A stretch of 64,000 nucleotides of DNA from the NCBI RefSeq assembly GCF_029227915.1, contig NC_079879.1, positions 32,618,501 to 32,682,500 of the forward strand, read 5' to 3'. The translations under genes were made by a program, and so were the position numbers. Shown piece after piece: positions 1 to 13,801 of the stretch; the stretch's first letter is position 1; each line of letters opens with the position of its first letter. A model generated the notes under the pieces. That model searched no databases. It was not told the origin of the DNA and saw nothing but the letters and a program-made list of their open reading frames with translations. This DNA is from Hydractinia symbiolongicarpus (lineage: Eukaryota; Cnidaria; Hydrozoa; Anthoathecata; Hydractiniidae).

Positions 1-10
1 TCAACTAATC
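1..10 (+). repeat. Tail of a truncated upstream monomer
   Basis: The ten bases before the first anchor occupy the place of the usual CACCTATTC tail but differ at several positions. The array therefore continues to the left of the window, and this tail belongs to a slightly diverged unit. Confidence 0.7.
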
Positions 11-381
11 GTACCAACATGTACTTAGCGATATTTTTCTGACATTACTAGTTTGCATCGCTTTTAACAGTTAAACGATTGACTGTGTGACTTAATTGAA
101 CTGATTTTGGACTTTGACCTCGTTAATGTGATAAATGAGCCAATTCGACTCCAAGAAATAAAATTCTACTTAATTTGACATGATTGCTGTAACTCAGCGA
201 TAACAATGGCCGCTGTGATAGCGCTTTATTTAAAAGTGTAGATGAATAAGTCATCTCTTACTGTGGGAAAAATTCTTGCCGTTAGCGCGCTGACGAAATA
301 GGATCAGCTTCAAAAGCTACATTTCATTGACTTACTAACGGTGTCAGTCCGTTTCACTTACAACGGTTGCGTCACCTATTC
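11..381 (+). repeat. Chimeric monomer, A start joined to C end (371 bp)
   Basis: The first ~80 bases carry family A markers (ACTTAGCGATATTTTTCTGACATTACT, split here only by description, and the GTTAAACG variant). From 121 on, the unit carries family C markers: CGTTAATGTG, CCAATTCGACTCC, GCGATAACAATGGCCGC and GAATAAGTCATCTC. The switch lies between about 90 and 120, inside sequence common to both. The unit is two bases short because the GC palindrome is AGCGCGCT instead of AGCGCGCGCT. It looks like the product of an unequal exchange that removed about two monomers from the A-B-C order. Confidence 0.85.
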
Positions 382-3300
382 GTACCAACATGTACTTAGC
401 GATATGTTTCTGACATTACTCGTTTGCATCGCTTTTATCAGTTAAACGATTGACTGTGTGACTTAATTGAACTGATTTTGGACTTTGACCTTATATTTGT
501 GATAAATGAGACAATTGGATCCCAAGAAATAACATTCTTCTTAATTTGACATGATTGCTCGACTTCGGCTATTACACTGGGCTCTGTGGTGGTGCTTTAT
601 TTAAAAGTGTAGATAAATAAGTCAGTTTTAACTGTGGGACCAATCCTAGCCGTTAGTGCGCGCCGAAGAAATAGAGAAAGTTTCAAAAACTACATTTCAT
701 TGACTTTCTAACGGTATCAGTCCGTTTGTGTTACAACGGTTGCGTCACATATTCGTACCAACATGTATTTAGCGATACGTTTCTGATGTTACTAGGTTGC
801 ATCGCTTTTAACGATGGAACGATTGACTATTGGACTTAATTGAACTGATTTTAGACTTTAAACTTATAAATGTGATAAATGAAACAATTGGATCCCCAGA
901 AGTAACATTCTTCTTAATTTTACATGATTGCTAAAACTCAGCGATTACACTGGGCGCTGTGGTAGCGCTTTACTTAAAAATGTAGATAAATAAGTTATTT
1001 TTTACTGTGGGACAAATCCTTGCCCTTAGCGCGCGCTGACGAAGTAGAATCAGTTTCAAAAACTACATCTCATTGACTTACTAACGGTATCAGTCCGTTT
1101 CACCTACAACGGTTGCGTCACCTATTTGTACCAACATGTATTTAGCGATATGTTTCTGATATTACGAGGTTGCATTGCTTTTAACGGTGAAACGATTGAC
1201 TGTGGGACTTAAATGAACTGATTTTGGACTTTGACCTCGTTAATGTGATAAATGAGCCAATTCGACTCCAAGAAATAAAATTCTTCTTAATTTGACATGA
1301 TTGCTGTAACTCAGCGATAACAATGCCCGCTGTGATAGCGCTTTATTTAAAAGTGTAGATGAATAAGTCATCTCTTACTGTGGGACAAATTCTAGCCGTT
1401 AGCGCGCGCTGACGAAATAGGATCAACTTCAAAAGCTACATTTCATTGACTTACTAACGGTGTCAGTCCGTTTCACTTACAACGGTTGCGTCACCTATTC
1501 GTACCAACATGTACTTAGCGATATTTTTCTGACATTACTCGTTTGCATCGCTTTTAACAGTTAAACGATTGACTGTGTGACTTAATTGAACTGATTTTGG
1601 ACTTTGACCTTATATTTGTGATAAATGAGACAATTGGATCCCAAGAAATAACATTCTTCTTAATTTGACATGATTGCTCGACTTCGGCTATTACACTGGG
1701 CTCTGTGGTGGTGCTTTATTTAAAAGTGTAGATAAATAAGTCAGTTTTAACTGTGGGACCAATCCTAGCCGTTAGCGCGCGCCGAAGAAATAGAGAAAGT
1801 TACAAAAACTACATTTCATTGACTTTCTAACGGTATCAGTCCGTTTGTGTTACAACGGTTGCGTCACATATTCGTACCAACATGTATTTAGCGATACGTT
1901 TCTTATGTTACTAGGTTGCATCGCTTTTAACGGTGGAACGATTGACTATTAGACTTAATTGAACTGATTTTAGACTTTGAACTTATAAATTTGATAAATG
2001 AAACAATTGGATCCCCAGAAGTAACATTCTTCTTAATTTTACATGATTGCTTGAACTCAGCGATTACACTGTGCGCTGTGGTAGCGCTTCACTTAAAAAT
2101 GTAGATAAATAAGTTATTTTTTACTGTCGGAAAAATCCGAGCCGTTAGCGCGCGTTGACGAAGTAGAATCAGTTTCAAAAACTACATCTCATTGACTTAC
2201 TAACGGTATCAGTCCGTTTCACCTACAACGGTTGCGTCACCTATTTGTACCAACATGTATTTAGCGATATGTTTCTGATATTATGAGGTTGCATTGCTTT
2301 TAACGGTGAAACGATTGACTGTGGGACTTAATTGAACTGATTTTGGACTTTGACCTCGTTAATGTGATAAATGAGCCAATTCGACTCCAAGAAATAAAAT
2401 TCTTCTTAATTTGACATGATTGCTGTAACTCAGCGATAACAATGGCCGCTGTGATAGCGCTTTATTTAAAAGTGTAGATGAATAAGTCATCTCTTACTTT
2501 GGGACAAATTCTAGCTGTTAGCGCGCGCTGACGAAATAGGATCAGCTTCAAAAGCTACATTTCATTGACTTACTAACGGTGTCAGTCCGTTTCACTTACA
2601 ACGGTTGCGTCACCTCTTCGTACCAACATGTACTTAGCGATATGTTTCTGACATTACTCGTTTGCATCGCTTTTAACAGTTAAACGATTGACTGTGTGAC
2701 TTAATTGAACTGATTTTGGACTTTGACCTTATATTTGTGATAAATGAGACAATTGGATCCCAAGAAATAACATTCTTCTTAATTTGACATGATTGCTCGA
2801 CTTCGGCTATTACACTGGGCTCTGTGGTGGTGCTTTATTTAAAAGTGTAGATAAATAAGTCAGTTTTAACTGTGGGACCAATCCTAGCCGTTAGCGCGCG
2901 CCAAAGAAATAGAGAAAGTTACAAAAACTACATTTCATTGACTTTCTAACGGTATCAGTCCGTTTGTGTTACAACGATTGCGTCACATATTCGTACCAAC
3001 ATGTATTTAGCGATACGTTTCTGATGTTACTAGGTTGCATCGCTTTTAACGGTGGAACGATTGACTATTAGACTTAATTGAACTGATTTTAGACTTTGAA
3101 CTTATAAATTTGATAAATGAAACAATTGGATCCCCAGAAGTAACATTCTTCTTAATTTTACATGATTGCTTGAACTCAGCGATTACACTGGGCGCTGTGG
3201 TAGCGCTTCACTTAAAAATGTAGATAAATAAGTTATTTTTTACTGTCGGACAAATCCTAGCCGTTAGCGCGCGCTGACGAAGTAGAATCAGTTTCAAAAA

Positions 3301-3738
3301 CTACATCTCATTGACTTACTAACGGTATCAGTCCGTTTCACCTACAACGGTTGCGTCACCTATTTGTACCAACATGTATTTAGCGATATGTTTCTGATAT
3401 TACGAGGTTGCATTGCTTTTAACGGTGAAACGATTGACTGTGGGACTTAATTGAACTGATTTTGGACTTTGACCTCGTTAATGTGATAAATGAGCCAATT
3501 CGACTCCAAGAAATAAAATTCTTCTTAATTTGACATGATTGCTGTAACTCAGCGATAACAATGGCCGCTGTGATAGCGCTTTATTTAAAAGTGTAGAAGA
3601 ATAAGTCATCTCATACTGTGGGACAAATTCTAGCCGTTAGCGCGCGCTGACGAAATAGGATCAGCTTCAAAAGCTACATTTCATTGACTTACTAACGGTG
3701 TCAGTCCGTTTCACTTACAACGGTTGCGTCACCTATTC
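382..3738 (+). repeat. A-B-C trimer higher-order repeat, 1,119 bp, three copies
   Basis: Three monomer families follow each other in fixed order, with copies at 382-1500, 1501-2619 and 2620-3738, each exactly 1,119 bp. A starts ACTTAGCGAT, has GACTTCGGCTATTACAC and ends with GTTTGTGTTAC. B starts ATTTAGCGATACG, has GACTATTGG or GACTATTAG and GGATCCCCAGAAG, and ends with GTTTCACCTAC. C starts ATTTAGCGATATG with TTGCATTGC, has GCGATAACAATG, and ends with GTTTCACTTAC. Units of one family in different copies differ by only a few bases, whereas A, B and C differ from each other at many positions. This is the definition of a higher-order repeat. The A-B-C order continues into the first three units of the 8-mer that follows. 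Confidence 0.93.
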
Positions 3739-6723
3739 GTACCAACATGTACTTAGCGATATTTTTTTGACATTACTCGTTTGCATCGCTTTTAACAGTT
3801 AAACGATTGACTGTGTGACTTAATTGAACTGATTTTGGACTTTGACCTTATATTTGTGATAAATGAGACAATTGGATCCCAAGAAATAACATTCTTCTTA
3901 ATTTGACATGGTTGCTCGACTTCGGCTATTACACTGGGCTCTGTGGTGGTGCTTTATTTAAAAGTGTAGATAAATAAGTCAGTTTTAACTGTGGGACCAA
4001 TCCTAGCCGTTAGCGCGCGCTGAAGAAATAGAGAAAGTTTCAAAAACTACATTTCATTGACTTTCTAACGGTATCAGTCCGTTTGTGTTACAACGGTTGC
4101 GTCACATATTCGTACCAACATGTATTTAGCGATACGTTTCTGATGTTACTAGGTTGCATCGCTTTTAACGGTGGAACGATTGACTATTGGACTTAATTAA
4201 ACTGATTTTAGACATTGAACTTATAAATTTGATAAATGAAACAATTGGATCCCCAGAAGCAACATTCTTCTTAATTTTACATGATTGCTCGAACTCAGCG
4301 ATTACACTGGGCGCTGTGGTAGCGCTTTACTTAAAAATGTAGATAAATAAGTTATTTTTTACTGTGGGACAAATCCTAGCCGTTAGCGCGCGCTGACGAA
4401 GTAGAATCAGTTTCAAAAACTACATCTCATTGACTTACTAACGGTATCAGTCCGTTTCACCTACAACGTTTGCGTCACCTATTTGTACCAACATGTATTT
4501 AGCGATATGTTTCTGATATTACGAGGTTGCATTGCTTTTAACGGTGAAACGATTGACTGTGGGACTTAATTGAACTGATTTTGGACTTTGACCTCGTTAA
4601 TGTGATAAATGAGCCAATTCGATTCCAAGAAATAACATTCTTCTTAATTTGACATGATTGCTGTAACTCAGCGATAACAATGGCCGCTGTGATAGCGCTT
4701 TATTTAAAGGTGTAGAAGAATAAGTCATCTCATACTGTGGGACAAATTCTAGCCGTTAGCGCGCGCTGACGAAATAGGATCAGCTTCAAAAGCTACATTT
4801 CATTGACTTACTAACTGTGTCAGTCCGTTTCACTTACAACGGTTGCGTCACCTATTCGTACCAACATGTACTTAGCGATATTTTTCTGACATTACTCGTT
4901 TGCATCGCTTTTAACAGTTAAACGATTGACTGTGTGACTTAATTGAACTGATTTTGGACTTTGACCTTATATATGTGATAAATGAGACTATTGGATCCCA
5001 AGAAATAACATTCTTCTTAATTTGACATGATTGCTCGACTTCGGCTATTACACTGGGCTCTGTGGTGGTGCTTTATTTAAAAGTGTAGATAAATAAGTCA
5101 GTTTTAACTGTGGGACCAATCCTAGCCGTTAGCGAGCGCTGAAGAGATAGAGAGAACTTCAAAAACTACATTTCATTGACTTTCTAACGGTATCAGTCCG
5201 TTTGTGTTACAACGGTTGCGTCACATATTCGTACCAACATGTATCTAGCGATACGTTTCTGATGTTACTAGGTTGCATCGCTTTTAACGGTGGAACGATT
5301 GACTATTGGACTTAATTGAACTTATTTTAGACTTTGAACTTATAAATGTGATAAATGAAACAATTGGATCCCCAGAAGTAACATTCTTCTTAATTTTACA
5401 TGATTGCTCGAACTCAGCGATTACACTGGGCGCAGTGGTAGCGCTTTACTTAAAAATGTAGATAAATAAGTCATTTTTTACTGTGGGACCCATCCTAACC
5501 GTTAGCGCGCGCTGAAGAAATAGAGAGAACTTCAAAAACTACATTTCATTGACTTTCTAACGGTATCAGTCCGTTTGAGTTACAACGGTTTGCGTCACAT
5601 ATTCGTACCAACATGTGTTTAGCGATATGTTTCTGATTTTGCTAGGTTCCATCGCTTTTAACAGTGAAACGATTGACTGTGTGACTTAATTGAACTGATT
5701 TTAGACTTCAAACTTATAAATGTGATAAATGAAACAATTGGATCCCAAGAAATAACATTCTTCTTAATTTGACATGATTGCTCGACTTCGGCTATTACAC
5801 TGGGCTCTGTGGTGGTGCTTTATTTAAAAGTGTAGATAAATAAGTCAGTTTTAACTGTGGGACCAATCCTAGCCGTTAGCGCGCACCGAAGAAATAGAGA
5901 AAGTTTCAAAAACTACATTTCATTGACTTTCCAACGGTATCAGTCCGTTTGTGTTACAACGGTTGCGTCACATATTTGTACCAACATGTATTTAGCGATA
6001 CGTTTCTGATGTTACTAGGTTGCATCCCTTTTAACAGTGGAACGATTGACTATTGGACTTAATTGAACTGATTTTAGACTTTGAACTTATAAATTTGATA
6101 AATGAAACAATTGGATCCCCAGAAGTAACATTCTTCTTAATTTTACATGATTGCTCGAACTCAGCGATTACACTGGGCGCTGTGATAGCGCTTTACTTAA
6201 AAATGTAGATAAATAAGTTATTTTTTACTGTCGGACAAATCCTAGCCGTTAGCGCGCGCTGACGAAGTAGAATCAGTTTCAATAACTACATCTCATTGAC
6301 TTACTAACGGTATCAGTCCGTTTCACCTACAACGGTTGCGTCACCTATTTGTACCAACATGTATTTAGCGATATGTTTCTGATATTACGAGGTTGCATTG
6401 CTTTTAACAGTGAAACGATTGACTGTGGGACTTAATTGAACTGATTTTGGACTTTGACCTCGTTAATGTGATAAATGAGCCAATTCGATGCCAAGAAATA
6501 ACATTCTTCTTAATTTGACATGATTGCTGTAACTCAGCGATAACAATGGCCGCTGTGATAGCGCTTTATTTAAAAGTGTAGAAGAATAAGTCATCTCATA
6601 CTGTGGGACAAATTCTAGCCGTTAGCGCGCGCTGACGAAATAGGATCAGCTTCAAAAGCTACATTTCATTGACTTAGTAACGGTGTCAGTCCGTTTCACT
6701 TACGACGGTTGCGTCACCTATTC
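3739..6723 (+). repeat. 8-mer higher-order repeat, copy 1 (2,985 bp)
   Basis: The monomer order is A (3739), B (4112), C (4485), A' (4858), B' (5231), D (5605), B (5978), C (6351). A' is marked by TATATATGTG and GAAGAGATAGAGAGAAC. B' is marked by ATCTAGCGATACG, GGGCGCAGTGG and an extra T in GGTTTGCGTCAC, which makes it 374 bp. D starts GTTTAGCGATATG with TTTTGCTAGGTTCCATCGC, and its second half matches A. The HOR looks like an A-B-C trimer into which A', B', D and a further B were inserted. Private markers shared with the next copy include CTAACTGTGTC, GCGCACCGAAG and GCATCCCTTTTAACAG. Confidence 0.9.
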
Positions 6724-9708
6724 GTACCAACATGTACTTAGCGATATTTTTCTGACATTACTCGTTTGCATCGCTTTTAACAGTTAAACGATTGACTGTA
6801 TAACTTAATTGAACTGATTTTGGACTTTGACCTTATATTTGTGATAAATGAGACAATTGGATCCCAAGAAATAACATTCTTCTTAATTTGACAAGATTGC
6901 TCGACTTCGGCTATTACACTGGGCTCTGTGGTGGTGCTTTATTTAAAAGTGTAGATAAATAAGTCAGTTTTAACTGTGGGACCAATCCTAGCCGTTAGCG
7001 CGCGCTGAAGAAATAGAGAAAGTTTCAAAAACTACATTTCATTGACTTTCTAACGGTATCAGTCCGTTTGTGTTACAACGGTTGCGTCACATATTCGTAC
7101 CAACATGTATTTAGCGATACGTTTCTGATGTTACTAGGTTGCATTGCTTTTAACGGTGGAACGATTGACTATTGGACTTAATTGAACTGATTTTAGACAT
7201 TGAACTTATAAATTTGATAAATGAAACAATTGGATCCCCAGAAGTAACATTCTTCTTAATTTTACATGATTGCTCGAACTCAGCGATTACACTGGGCGCT
7301 GTGGTAGCGCTTTACTTAAAAATGTAGATAAATAAGTTATTTTTTACTTTGGGACAAATCCTAGCCGTTAGCGCGCGCTGACGAAGTAGAATCAGTTTCA
7401 AAAACTACATCTCATTGACTTACTAACGGTATCAGTCCGTTTCACCTACAACGGTTGCGTCACCTATTTGTACCAACATGTTTTTAGCGATATGTTTCTG
7501 ATATTACGAGGTTGCATTGCTTTTAACGGTGAAACGATTGACTGTGGGACTTAATTGAACTGATTTTGGACTTTGACCTCGTTAATGTGATAAATGAGCC
7601 AATTCGATTCCAAGAAATAACATTCTTCTTAATTTGACATGATTGCTGTAACTCAGCGATAACAATGGCCGCTGTGATAGCGCTTTATTTAAAAGTGTAG
7701 AAGAATAAGTCATCTCATACTGTGGGACAAATTCTAGCCGTTAGCGCGCGCTGACGAAATAGGATCAGCTTCAAAAGCTACATTTCATTGACTTACTAAC
7801 TGTGTCAGTCCGTTTCACTTACAACGGTTGAGTCACCTATTCGTACCAACATGTACTTAGCGATATTTTTCTGACATTACTCGTTTGCATCGCTTTTAAC
7901 AGTTAAACGATTGACTGTGTGACTTAATTGAACTGATTTTGGTCTTTGAACTTATATATGTGAAAAATGAGACAATTGGATCCCAAGAAATAACATTCTT
8001 CTTAATTTGACATGATTGCTCGACTTCGGCTATTACACTGGGCTCTGTGGTGGTGCTTTATTTAAAAGTGTAGATAAATAAGTCAGTTTTAATTGTGGGA
8101 CCAATCCTAGCCGTTAGCGCGCGCTGAAGAGATAGAGAGAACTTCAAAAACTACATTTCATTGACTTTCTAACGGTATCAGACCGTTTGTGTTACAACGG
8201 TTGCGTCACATATTCGTACCAACATGTATCTAGCGATACGTTTCTGATGTTACTAGGTTGCATCGCTTTTAACGGTGGAACGATTGACTATTGGACTTAA
8301 TTGAACTTATTTTAGACTTTGAACTTATAAATGTGATAAATGAAACAATTGGATCCCCAGAAGTAACATTCTTCTTAATTTTACATGATTGCTCGAACTC
8401 AGCGATTACACTGGGCGCAGTGGTAGCGCTTTACTTAAAAATGTAGATAAATAAGTCATTTTTTCCTGTGGGACCCATCCTAACCGTTAGCGCGCGCTGA
8501 AGAAATAGAGAGAACTTCAAAAACTACATTTCATTGACTTTCTAACGGTATCAGTCCGTTTGAGTTACAACGGTTTGCGTCACATATTCGTACCAACATG
8601 TGTTTAGCGATATGTTTCTGATTTTGCTAGGTTCCATCGCTTTTAACAGTGAAACGATTGACTGTGTGACTTAATTGAACTGATTTTAGACTTCAAACTT
8701 ATAAATGTGATAAATGAAACAATTGGATCCCAAGAAATAACATTCTTCTAAATTTGACATGATTGCTCGACTTCGGCTATTACACTGGGCTCTGTGGTGG
8801 TGCTTTATTTAAAAGTGTAGATAAATAAGTCAGTTTTAACTGTGGGACCAATCCTAGCCGTTAGCGCGCACCGAAGAAATAGAGAAAGTTTCAAAAACTA
8901 CATTTCATTGACTTTCTAACGGTATCAGTCCGTTTGTGTTACAACGGTTGCGTCACATATTCGTACCAACATGTATTTAGCGATACGTTTCTGATGTTAC
9001 TAGGTTGCATCCCTTTTAACAGTGGAACGATTGACTATTGGACTTAATTGAACTGATTTTAGACTTTGAACTTATAAATTTGATAAATGAAACAATTGGA
9101 TCCCCAGAAGTAACATTCTTCTTAATTTTACATGATTGCTCGAACTCAGCGATTACACTGGGCGCTGTGATAGCGCTTTACTTAAAAATGTAGATAAATA
9201 AGTTATTTTTTACTGTCGGACAAATCCTAGCCGTTAGCGCGCGCTGACGAAGTAGAATCAGTTTCAAAAACTACATCTCATTGACTTACTAACGGTATCA
9301 GTCCGTTTCACCTACAACGGTTGCGTCACCTATTTGTACCAACATGTATTTAGCGATATGTTTCTGATATTACGAGGTTGCATTGCTTTTAACGGTGAAA
9401 CGATTGACTGTGGGACTTAATTGAACTGATTTTGGACTTTGACCTCGTTAATGTGATAAATGAGCCAATTCGATTCCAAGAAATAACATTCTTCTTAATT
9501 TGACATGATTGCTGTAACTCAGCGATAACAATGGCCGCTGTGATAGCGCTTTATTTAAAAGTGTAGAAGAATAAGTCATCTCATACTGTGGGACAAATTC
9601 TAGCCGTTAGCGCGCGCTGACGAAGTAGGATCAGCTTCAAAAGCTACATTTCATTGACTTACTAACGGTGTCAGTCCGTTTCACTTACAACGGTTGCGTC
9701 ACCTATTC
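6724..9708 (+). repeat. 8-mer higher-order repeat, copy 2 (2,985 bp)
   Basis: The order A (6724), B (7097), C (7470), A' (7843), B' (8216), D (8590), B (8963), C (9336) repeats copy 1 at an offset of exactly 2,985 bp for every anchor. The first A unit has GACTGTATAAC where copy 1 has GACTGTGTGAC; copy 3 has GACTGTATGAC, so copies 2 and 3 are closer to each other there. Within the HOR the two B units are distinguishable: the one after A has GACATTGAAC and the one after D has GCATCCCTTTT. This shows that homogenisation acts on the 8-mer and not on single monomers. Confidence 0.9.
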
Positions 9709-11948
9709 GTACCAACATGTACTTAGCGATATTTTTCTGACATTACTCGTTTGCATCGCTTTTAACAGTTAAACGATTGACTGTATGACTTAATTGAACT
9801 GATTTTGGACTTTGACCTTATATTTGTGATAAATGAGACAATTGGATCCCAAGAAATAACATTCTTCTTAATTTGACATGATTGCTCGACTTCGGCTATT
9901 ACACTGGGCTCTGTGGTGGTGCTTTATTTAAAAGTGTAGATAAATAAGTCAGTTTTAACTGTGGGACCAATCCTAGCCGTTACCGCGCGCTGAAGAAATA
10001 GAGAAAGTTTCAAAAACTACATTTCATTGACTTTCTAACGGTATCAGTCCGTTTGTGTTACAACGGTTGCGTCACATATTCGTACCAACATGTATTTAGC
10101 GATACGTTTCTGATGTTACTAGGTTGCATTGCTTTTAACGGCGGAACGATTGACTATTGGACTTAATTGAACTGATTTTAGACATTGAACTTATAAATTT
10201 GATAAATGAAACAATTGGATCCCCAGAAGTAACATTCTTCTTAATTTTACATGATTGCTCGAACTCAGCGATTACACTGGGCGCTGTGGTAGCGCTTTAC
10301 TTAAAAATGTAGATAAATAAGTTATTTTTTACTTTGGGACAAATCCTAGCCGTTAGCGCGCGCTGACGAAGTAGAATCAGTTTCAAAAACTACATCTCAT
10401 TGACTTACTAACGGTATCAGTCCGTTTCACCTACAACGGTTGCGTCACCTATTTGTACCAACATGTATTTAGCGATATGTTTCTGATATTACAAGGTTGC
10501 ATTGCTTTTAACGGTGAAACGATTGACTGTGGGACTTAATTGAACTGATTTTGGACTTTGACCTCGTTAATGTGATAAATGAGCCAATTCGATTCCAAGA
10601 AATAACATTCTTCTTAATTTGACATGATTGCTGTAACTCAGCGATAGCAATGGCCGCTGTGATAGCGCTTTATTTAAAGGTGTAGAAGAATAAGTCATCT
10701 CATACTGTGGGACAAATTCTAGCCGTTAGCGCGCGCTGACGAAATAGGATCAGCTTCAAAAGCTACATTTCATTGACTTACTAACTGTGTCAGTCCGTTT
10801 CACTTACAACGGTTGCGTCACCTATTCGTACCAACATGTACTTAGCGATATTTTTCTGACATTACTCGTTTGCATCGCTTTTAACAGTTAAACGATTGAC
10901 TGTGTGACTTAATTGAACTGATTTTCGACTTTGACCTTATATATGTGATAAATGAGACAATTGGATCCCAAGAAATAACATTCTTTTTAATTTGACATGA
11001 TTGCTCGACTTCGGCTATTACACTGGGCTCTGTGGTGGTGCTTTATTTAAAAGTGTAGATAAATAAGTCAGTTTTAACTGTGGGACCAATCCTAGCCGTT
11101 AGCGCGCGCTGAAGAGATAGAGAGAACTTCAAAAACTACATTTCATTGACTTTCTAACGGCATCAGTCCGTTTGTGTTACAACGGTTGCGTCACATATTC
11201 GTACCAACATGTATCTAGCGATACGTTTCTGATGTTACTAGGTTGCATCGCTTTTAACGGTGGAACGATTGACTATTGGACTTAATTGAACTGATTTTAG
11301 ACTTTGAACTTATAAATGTGATAAATGAAACAATTGGATCCCCAGAAGTAACATTCTTCTTAATTTTACATGATTGCTCGAACTCAGCGATTACACTGGG
11401 CGCAGTGGTAGCGCTTTACTTAAAAATGTAGATAAATAAGTCATTTTTTACTGTGGGACCCATCCTAACCGTTAGCGCGCGCTGAAGAAATAGAGAGAAC
11501 TTCAAAAACTACATTTCATTGACTTTCTAACGGTATCAGTCCGTTTGAGTTACAACGGTTTGCGTCACATATTCGTACCAACATGTGTTTAGCGATATGT
11601 TTCTGATTTTGCTAGGTTCCATCGCTTTTAACAGTGAAACGATTGACTGTGTGACTTAATTGAACTGATTTTAGACTTCAAACTTATAAATGTGATAAAT
11701 GAAACAATTGGATCCCAAGAAATAACATTCTTCTTAAGTTGACATGATTGCTCGACTTCGGCTATTACACTGGGCTCTGTGGTGGTGCTTTATTTAAAAG
11801 TGTAGATGAATAAGTCATTTTTTTACTGTCGGACAAATCCTAGCCGTTATCGCGCGCTGACGAAGTAGAATCAGTTTCAAAACCAACATCTCATCGAATT
11901 ACTAACGGTATCAGTCCGTTTCATCTACAACGGTTGCGTCACCTATTT
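9709..11948 (+). repeat. 8-mer higher-order repeat, copy 3, broken after unit 6
   Basis: A (9709), B (10082), C (10455), A' (10828) and B' (11201) match copies 1 and 2 at an offset of 2,985 bp. The sixth unit (11575) starts as D but from about 11,805 changes to TAGATGAATAAGTCATTTTTTT, TTATCGCGCGCTGACG and AACCAACATCTCATCG, a B-like end. This altered unit, called D'' here, then becomes a standard member of the following tetramer zone. The 8-mer thus ends at a chimeric monomer. Confidence 0.85.
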
Positions 11949-12313
11949 GTACCAACATGTATTTAGCGATATGTTTCTGATATTACTAGGTTCCATCGCT
12001 TTTAACAGTGAAACGATTGACTGTGTGACTTAATTGAACTGATTTTACCTCGTTAATGTGATAAATGAGCCAATTTGATTCCAAGAAATAACATTCTTCT
12101 TAATTTGACATGATTGCTGTAACTCAGCGATAACAATGGCCGCTGTGATAGCGCTTTATTTAAAGGTGTAGAAGAATAAGTCATCTCATACTGTGGGACA
12201 AATTCTAGCCGTTAGCGCGCGCTGACGAAATAGGATCAGCTTCAAAAGCTACATTTCATTGACTTACTAACTGTGTCAGTCCGTTTCACTTACAACGGTT
12301 GCGTCACCTATTC
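11949..12313 (+). repeat. C'' monomer with 8-bp deletion (365 bp), copy 1
   Basis: The first part has D/E-type markers (TTACTAGGTTCCATCGC, ACAGTGAAACG, GACTGTGTGAC). After CTGATTTT it jumps at 12046/12047 straight to ACCTCGTTAATGTG, a family C end. Other units have eight more bases here (as in GATTTTGGACTTTGACCTCG). The deletion sits exactly where the two parental types are joined, so it probably arose in the joining event. Confidence 0.88.
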
Positions 12314-13436
12314 GTACCAACATGTACTTAGCGATATTTTTCTGACATTACTCGTTTGCATCGCTTTTAACAGTTAAACGATTGACTGTGTGACTTAATT
12401 GAACTGATTTTGGACTTTGACCTTATATATGTGATAAATGAGACAATTGGATCCCAAGAAATAACATTCTTCTTAATTTGACATGATTGCTCGACTTCGG
12501 CTATTACACTGGGCTCTGTGGTGGTGCTTTATTTAAAAGTGTAGATAAATAAGTCAGTTTTAACTGTGGGACCAATCCTAGCCGTTAGCGCGCGCTGAAG
12601 AGATAGAGAGAACTTCAAAAACTACATTTCATTGACTTTCTAACGGTATCAGTCCGTTTGTGTTACAACGGTTGCGTCACATATTCGTACCAACATGTAT
12701 CTAGCGATACGTTTCTGATGTTACTAGGTTGCATCGCTTTTAACGGTGGAACGATTGACTATTGGACTTAATTGAACTGATTTTAGACTTTGAACTTATA
12801 AATGTGATAAATGAAACAATTGGATCCCCAGAAGTAACATTCTTCTTAATTTTACATGATTGCTCGAACTCAGCGATTACACTGGGCGCAGTGGTAGCGC
12901 TTTACTTAAAAATGTAGATAAATAAGTCATTTTTTTACTGTGGGACCCATCCTAACCGTTAGCGCACGCTGAAGAAATAGAGAGAACTTCAAAAACTACA
13001 TTTCATTGACTTTCTAACGGTATCAGTCCGTTTGAGTTACAACAGTTTGCGTCACATATTCGTACCAACATGTGTTTAGCGATATGTTTCTGATTTTGCT
13101 AGGTTCCATCGCTTTTAACAGTGAAACGATTGACTGTGTGACTTAATTGAACTGATTTTAGACTTCAAACTTATAAATGTGATAAATGAAACAATTGGAT
13201 CCCAAGAAATAACATTCTTCTTAATTTGACATGATTGCTCGACTTCGGCTATTACACTGGGCTCTGTGGTGGTGCTTTATTTAAAAGTGTAGATGAATAA
13301 GTCATTTTTTTACTGTGGGACAAATCCTAGCCGTTATCGCGCGCTGACGAAGTAGAATCAGTTTCAAAACCAACATCTCATCGCAATTACTAACGGTATC
13401 AGTCCGTTTCATCTACAACGGTTGCGTCACCTATTT

Positions 13437-13801
13437 GTACCAACATGTATTTAGCGATATGTTTCTGATATTACTAGGTTCCATCGCTTTTAACAGTGAA
13501 ACGATTGACTGTGTGACTTAATTGAACTGATTTTACCTCGTTAATGTGATAAATGAGCCAATTTGATTCCAAGAAATAACATTCTTCTTAATTTGACATG
13601 ATTGCTGTAACTCAGCGATAACAATGGCCGCTGTGATAGCGCTTTATTTAAAAGTGTAGAAGAATAAGTCATCTCATACTGTGGGACAAATTCTAGCCGT
13701 TAGCGCGCGCTGACGAAATAGGATCAGCTTCAAAAGCTACATTTCATTGACTTACTAACTGTGTCAGTCCGTTTCACTTACAACGGTTGCGTCACCTATT
13801 C
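13437..13801 (+). repeat. C'' monomer with 8-bp deletion (365 bp), copy 2
   Basis: The junction is the same as in the 11949 unit, at 13534/13535. It carries TTTAAAAGTGTAGAAG, where the 11949 copy has TTTAAAGGTG, and so groups with the third copy at 17911. Confidence 0.87.
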
